NCBI GenBank assembly: GCA_023459535.1
Contig: JAEWTK010000208.1
Coordinates: 1-5,028 of the forward strand
Direction: 5' to 3'
Origin: Pseudomonadota bacterium
GTDB lineage: Bacteria > Pseudomonadota > Gammaproteobacteria > Burkholderiales > Methylophilaceae
Length of the DNA stretch: 5,028 nucleotides
The notes under the pieces were generated by a model. It was given only the letters and a program-made list of their open reading frames with translations, did no database searches and was not told the origin of the DNA. The first letter of the stretch is position 1. Every line of letters starts with the position of its first letter. The position numbers and the translations under genes were made by a program. Shown in pieces: positions 4,364 to 5,028 of this stretch.

Positions 4364-5028
4364 ATGCCAGCCAAGCTGCTACTGACTTCAGCCATCTTGT
4401 TTCTTGTAGCCGCACCATCCCTTGCGGCAACAGAATTTCATCCGGACGAATCGGCAGCCACTACGACCAGCACCCAGGAGCAGGTCACCAATGCGGCAGG
4501 CATCGTGCTGGAATTCGAGCCATCCATGCAATTCGAGCCATCCATGCAATTCGAGGAAGAAGACATCTGGCAACGCATCAAGGATGGCTTCCAGCTAGCG
4601 GATGTTGACTCTCCGCTGACACAAAAACATGAAACCTGGTATGCCTCACGCCCGGACTATATGCAGCGCATGATCGCTCGCGGCGAGCGCTATCTGCATT
4701 TCATCGTCGAAGAGGTGGATAAACGCAATATGCCCAGCGAGATCGCCTTGCTGCCGATGATCGAAAGCGGATTCAACCCTCAGGCGCTATCACGCAGCCG
4801 TGCCGCGGGTATCTGGCAATTCATGCCGGTGACGGGCAAGCATTTCGGGCTGGAACAGAACTGGTGGGCCGATCATCGCAGAAATGTCACTGCAGCCACA
4901 CATGCCGCGCTGGACTATCTGCAAAAGCTACACCTGATGTTTGGTAGCTGGGACCTGGCACTGGCCGCCTACAATGCTGGCGAAGGCACAGTCAGACGCG
5001 CAATGGAAAAGAACCGTGCACAAGGACT
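4364..5028 (+). CDS. mltD: Membrane-bound lytic murein transglycosylase D, N-terminal part (runs off the window)
   Basis: The frame opens at ATG 4364 and is still open at the window end after 221 codons. It begins with a cleavable signal peptide (MPAKLLLTSAILFLVAAPSLA, cut after about residue 21), so the protein acts in the periplasm, where MltD-type enzymes cleave the MurNAc-GlcNAc bond of peptidoglycan with 1,6-anhydro product. There is no lipobox cysteine, unlike E. coli MltD, which is a lipoprotein. A low-complexity acidic stretch (about 24-66) carries a duplicated FEPSMQ. The SLT domain follows: ALLPMIESGF with catalytic E134, SRSRAAGIWQFMPVTG (143-158), DHRRNV (170-175) and DLALAAYNAGEGTVRRAM (197-214). 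The C-terminal LysM repeats usual for MltD would lie beyond the window. No Shine-Dalgarno sequence precedes the ATG. Adjacency to gloB is the known arrangement in E. coli and Pseudomonas. Confidence 0.93.
   Translation, partial: MPAKLLLTSAILFLVAAPSLAATEFHPDESAATTTSTQEQVTNAAGIVLEFEPSMQFEPSMQFEEEDIWQRIKDGFQLADVDSPLTQKHETWYASRPDYMQRMIARGERYLHFIVEEVDKRNMPSEIALLPMIESGFNPQALSRSRAAGIWQFMPVTGKHFGLEQNWWADHRRNVTAATHAALDYLQKLHLMFGSWDLALAAYNAGEGTVRRAMEKNRAQG
4512..4555 (+). repeat. 18-bp in-frame tandem repeat in mltD
   Basis: Two exact copies of AATTCGAGCCATCCATGC (4512-4529, 4530-4547) are followed by 8 bases of a third (4548-4555). The unit is six codons, so FEPSMQ is repeated without shifting the frame. 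It sits between the signal peptide and the SLT domain. Perfect identity of the copies suggests a recent slippage event. Confidence 0.9.

Noticed and set aside
1..5028. Mobile element, CRISPR array, phage defence or toxin-antitoxin system
   Set aside because: No transposase, integrase, regularly spaced repeats or small paired ORFs were seen; all substantial coding space is taken by recognised chromosomal genes.

Overview
The window reads as a stretch of ordinary chromosome from a proteobacterium. The block mltD – gloB – (divergent) yafS-like methyltransferase – rnhA – dnaQ is a neighbourhood known from Gamma- and Betaproteobacteria. Co-directional rnhA-dnaQ, rather than the divergent E. coli arrangement, together with the style of the QueD protein, points to a betaproteobacterium, perhaps near Nitrosomonadales. 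That assignment is inference. I see no mobile element, CRISPR array, phage gene, tRNA or rRNA.

Layout. Positions 1-57 are probably the tail of an upstream gene that overlaps the next start by ATGA. Positions 54-977 (+) hold a class II histone-deacetylase-like amidohydrolase whose frame is intact except for one internal TAA at 501-503. Positions 1041-1481 (+) are queD (6-carboxytetrahydropterin synthase, queuosine/7-deazaguanine pathway). A short convergent gap follows. On the minus strand, reading from 3445 down to 1531, lie yafS-like methyltransferase, rnhA (RNase HI) and dnaQ (Pol III epsilon proofreading exonuclease), apparently one operon. Divergent from it, after 56 bp, is gloB (glyoxalase II, 3502-4263 +). 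The last gene, from 4364, is the 5' part of mltD (lytic murein transglycosylase D), cut by the window end. No gene-free stretch exceeds about 100 bp.

The genes are mostly housekeeping: RNA-DNA hybrid removal and replication proofreading (rnhA, dnaQ), methylglyoxal detoxification (gloB), cell-wall turnover (mltD) and tRNA modification (queD). They share a neighbourhood but no single pathway.

I did not find a convincing undescribed system. The points most worth checking are: the internal stop in the deacetylase-like gene; a cysteine in place of the second metal-binding histidine in the THxHxDH motif of GloB; two near-perfect extended -10 promoters placed 7-8 nt before the ATGs of queD and gloB, which predict leaderless mRNAs; and small tandem repeats at the rnhA/dnaQ junction, in the gloB/yafS promoter region and in the mltD coding sequence.
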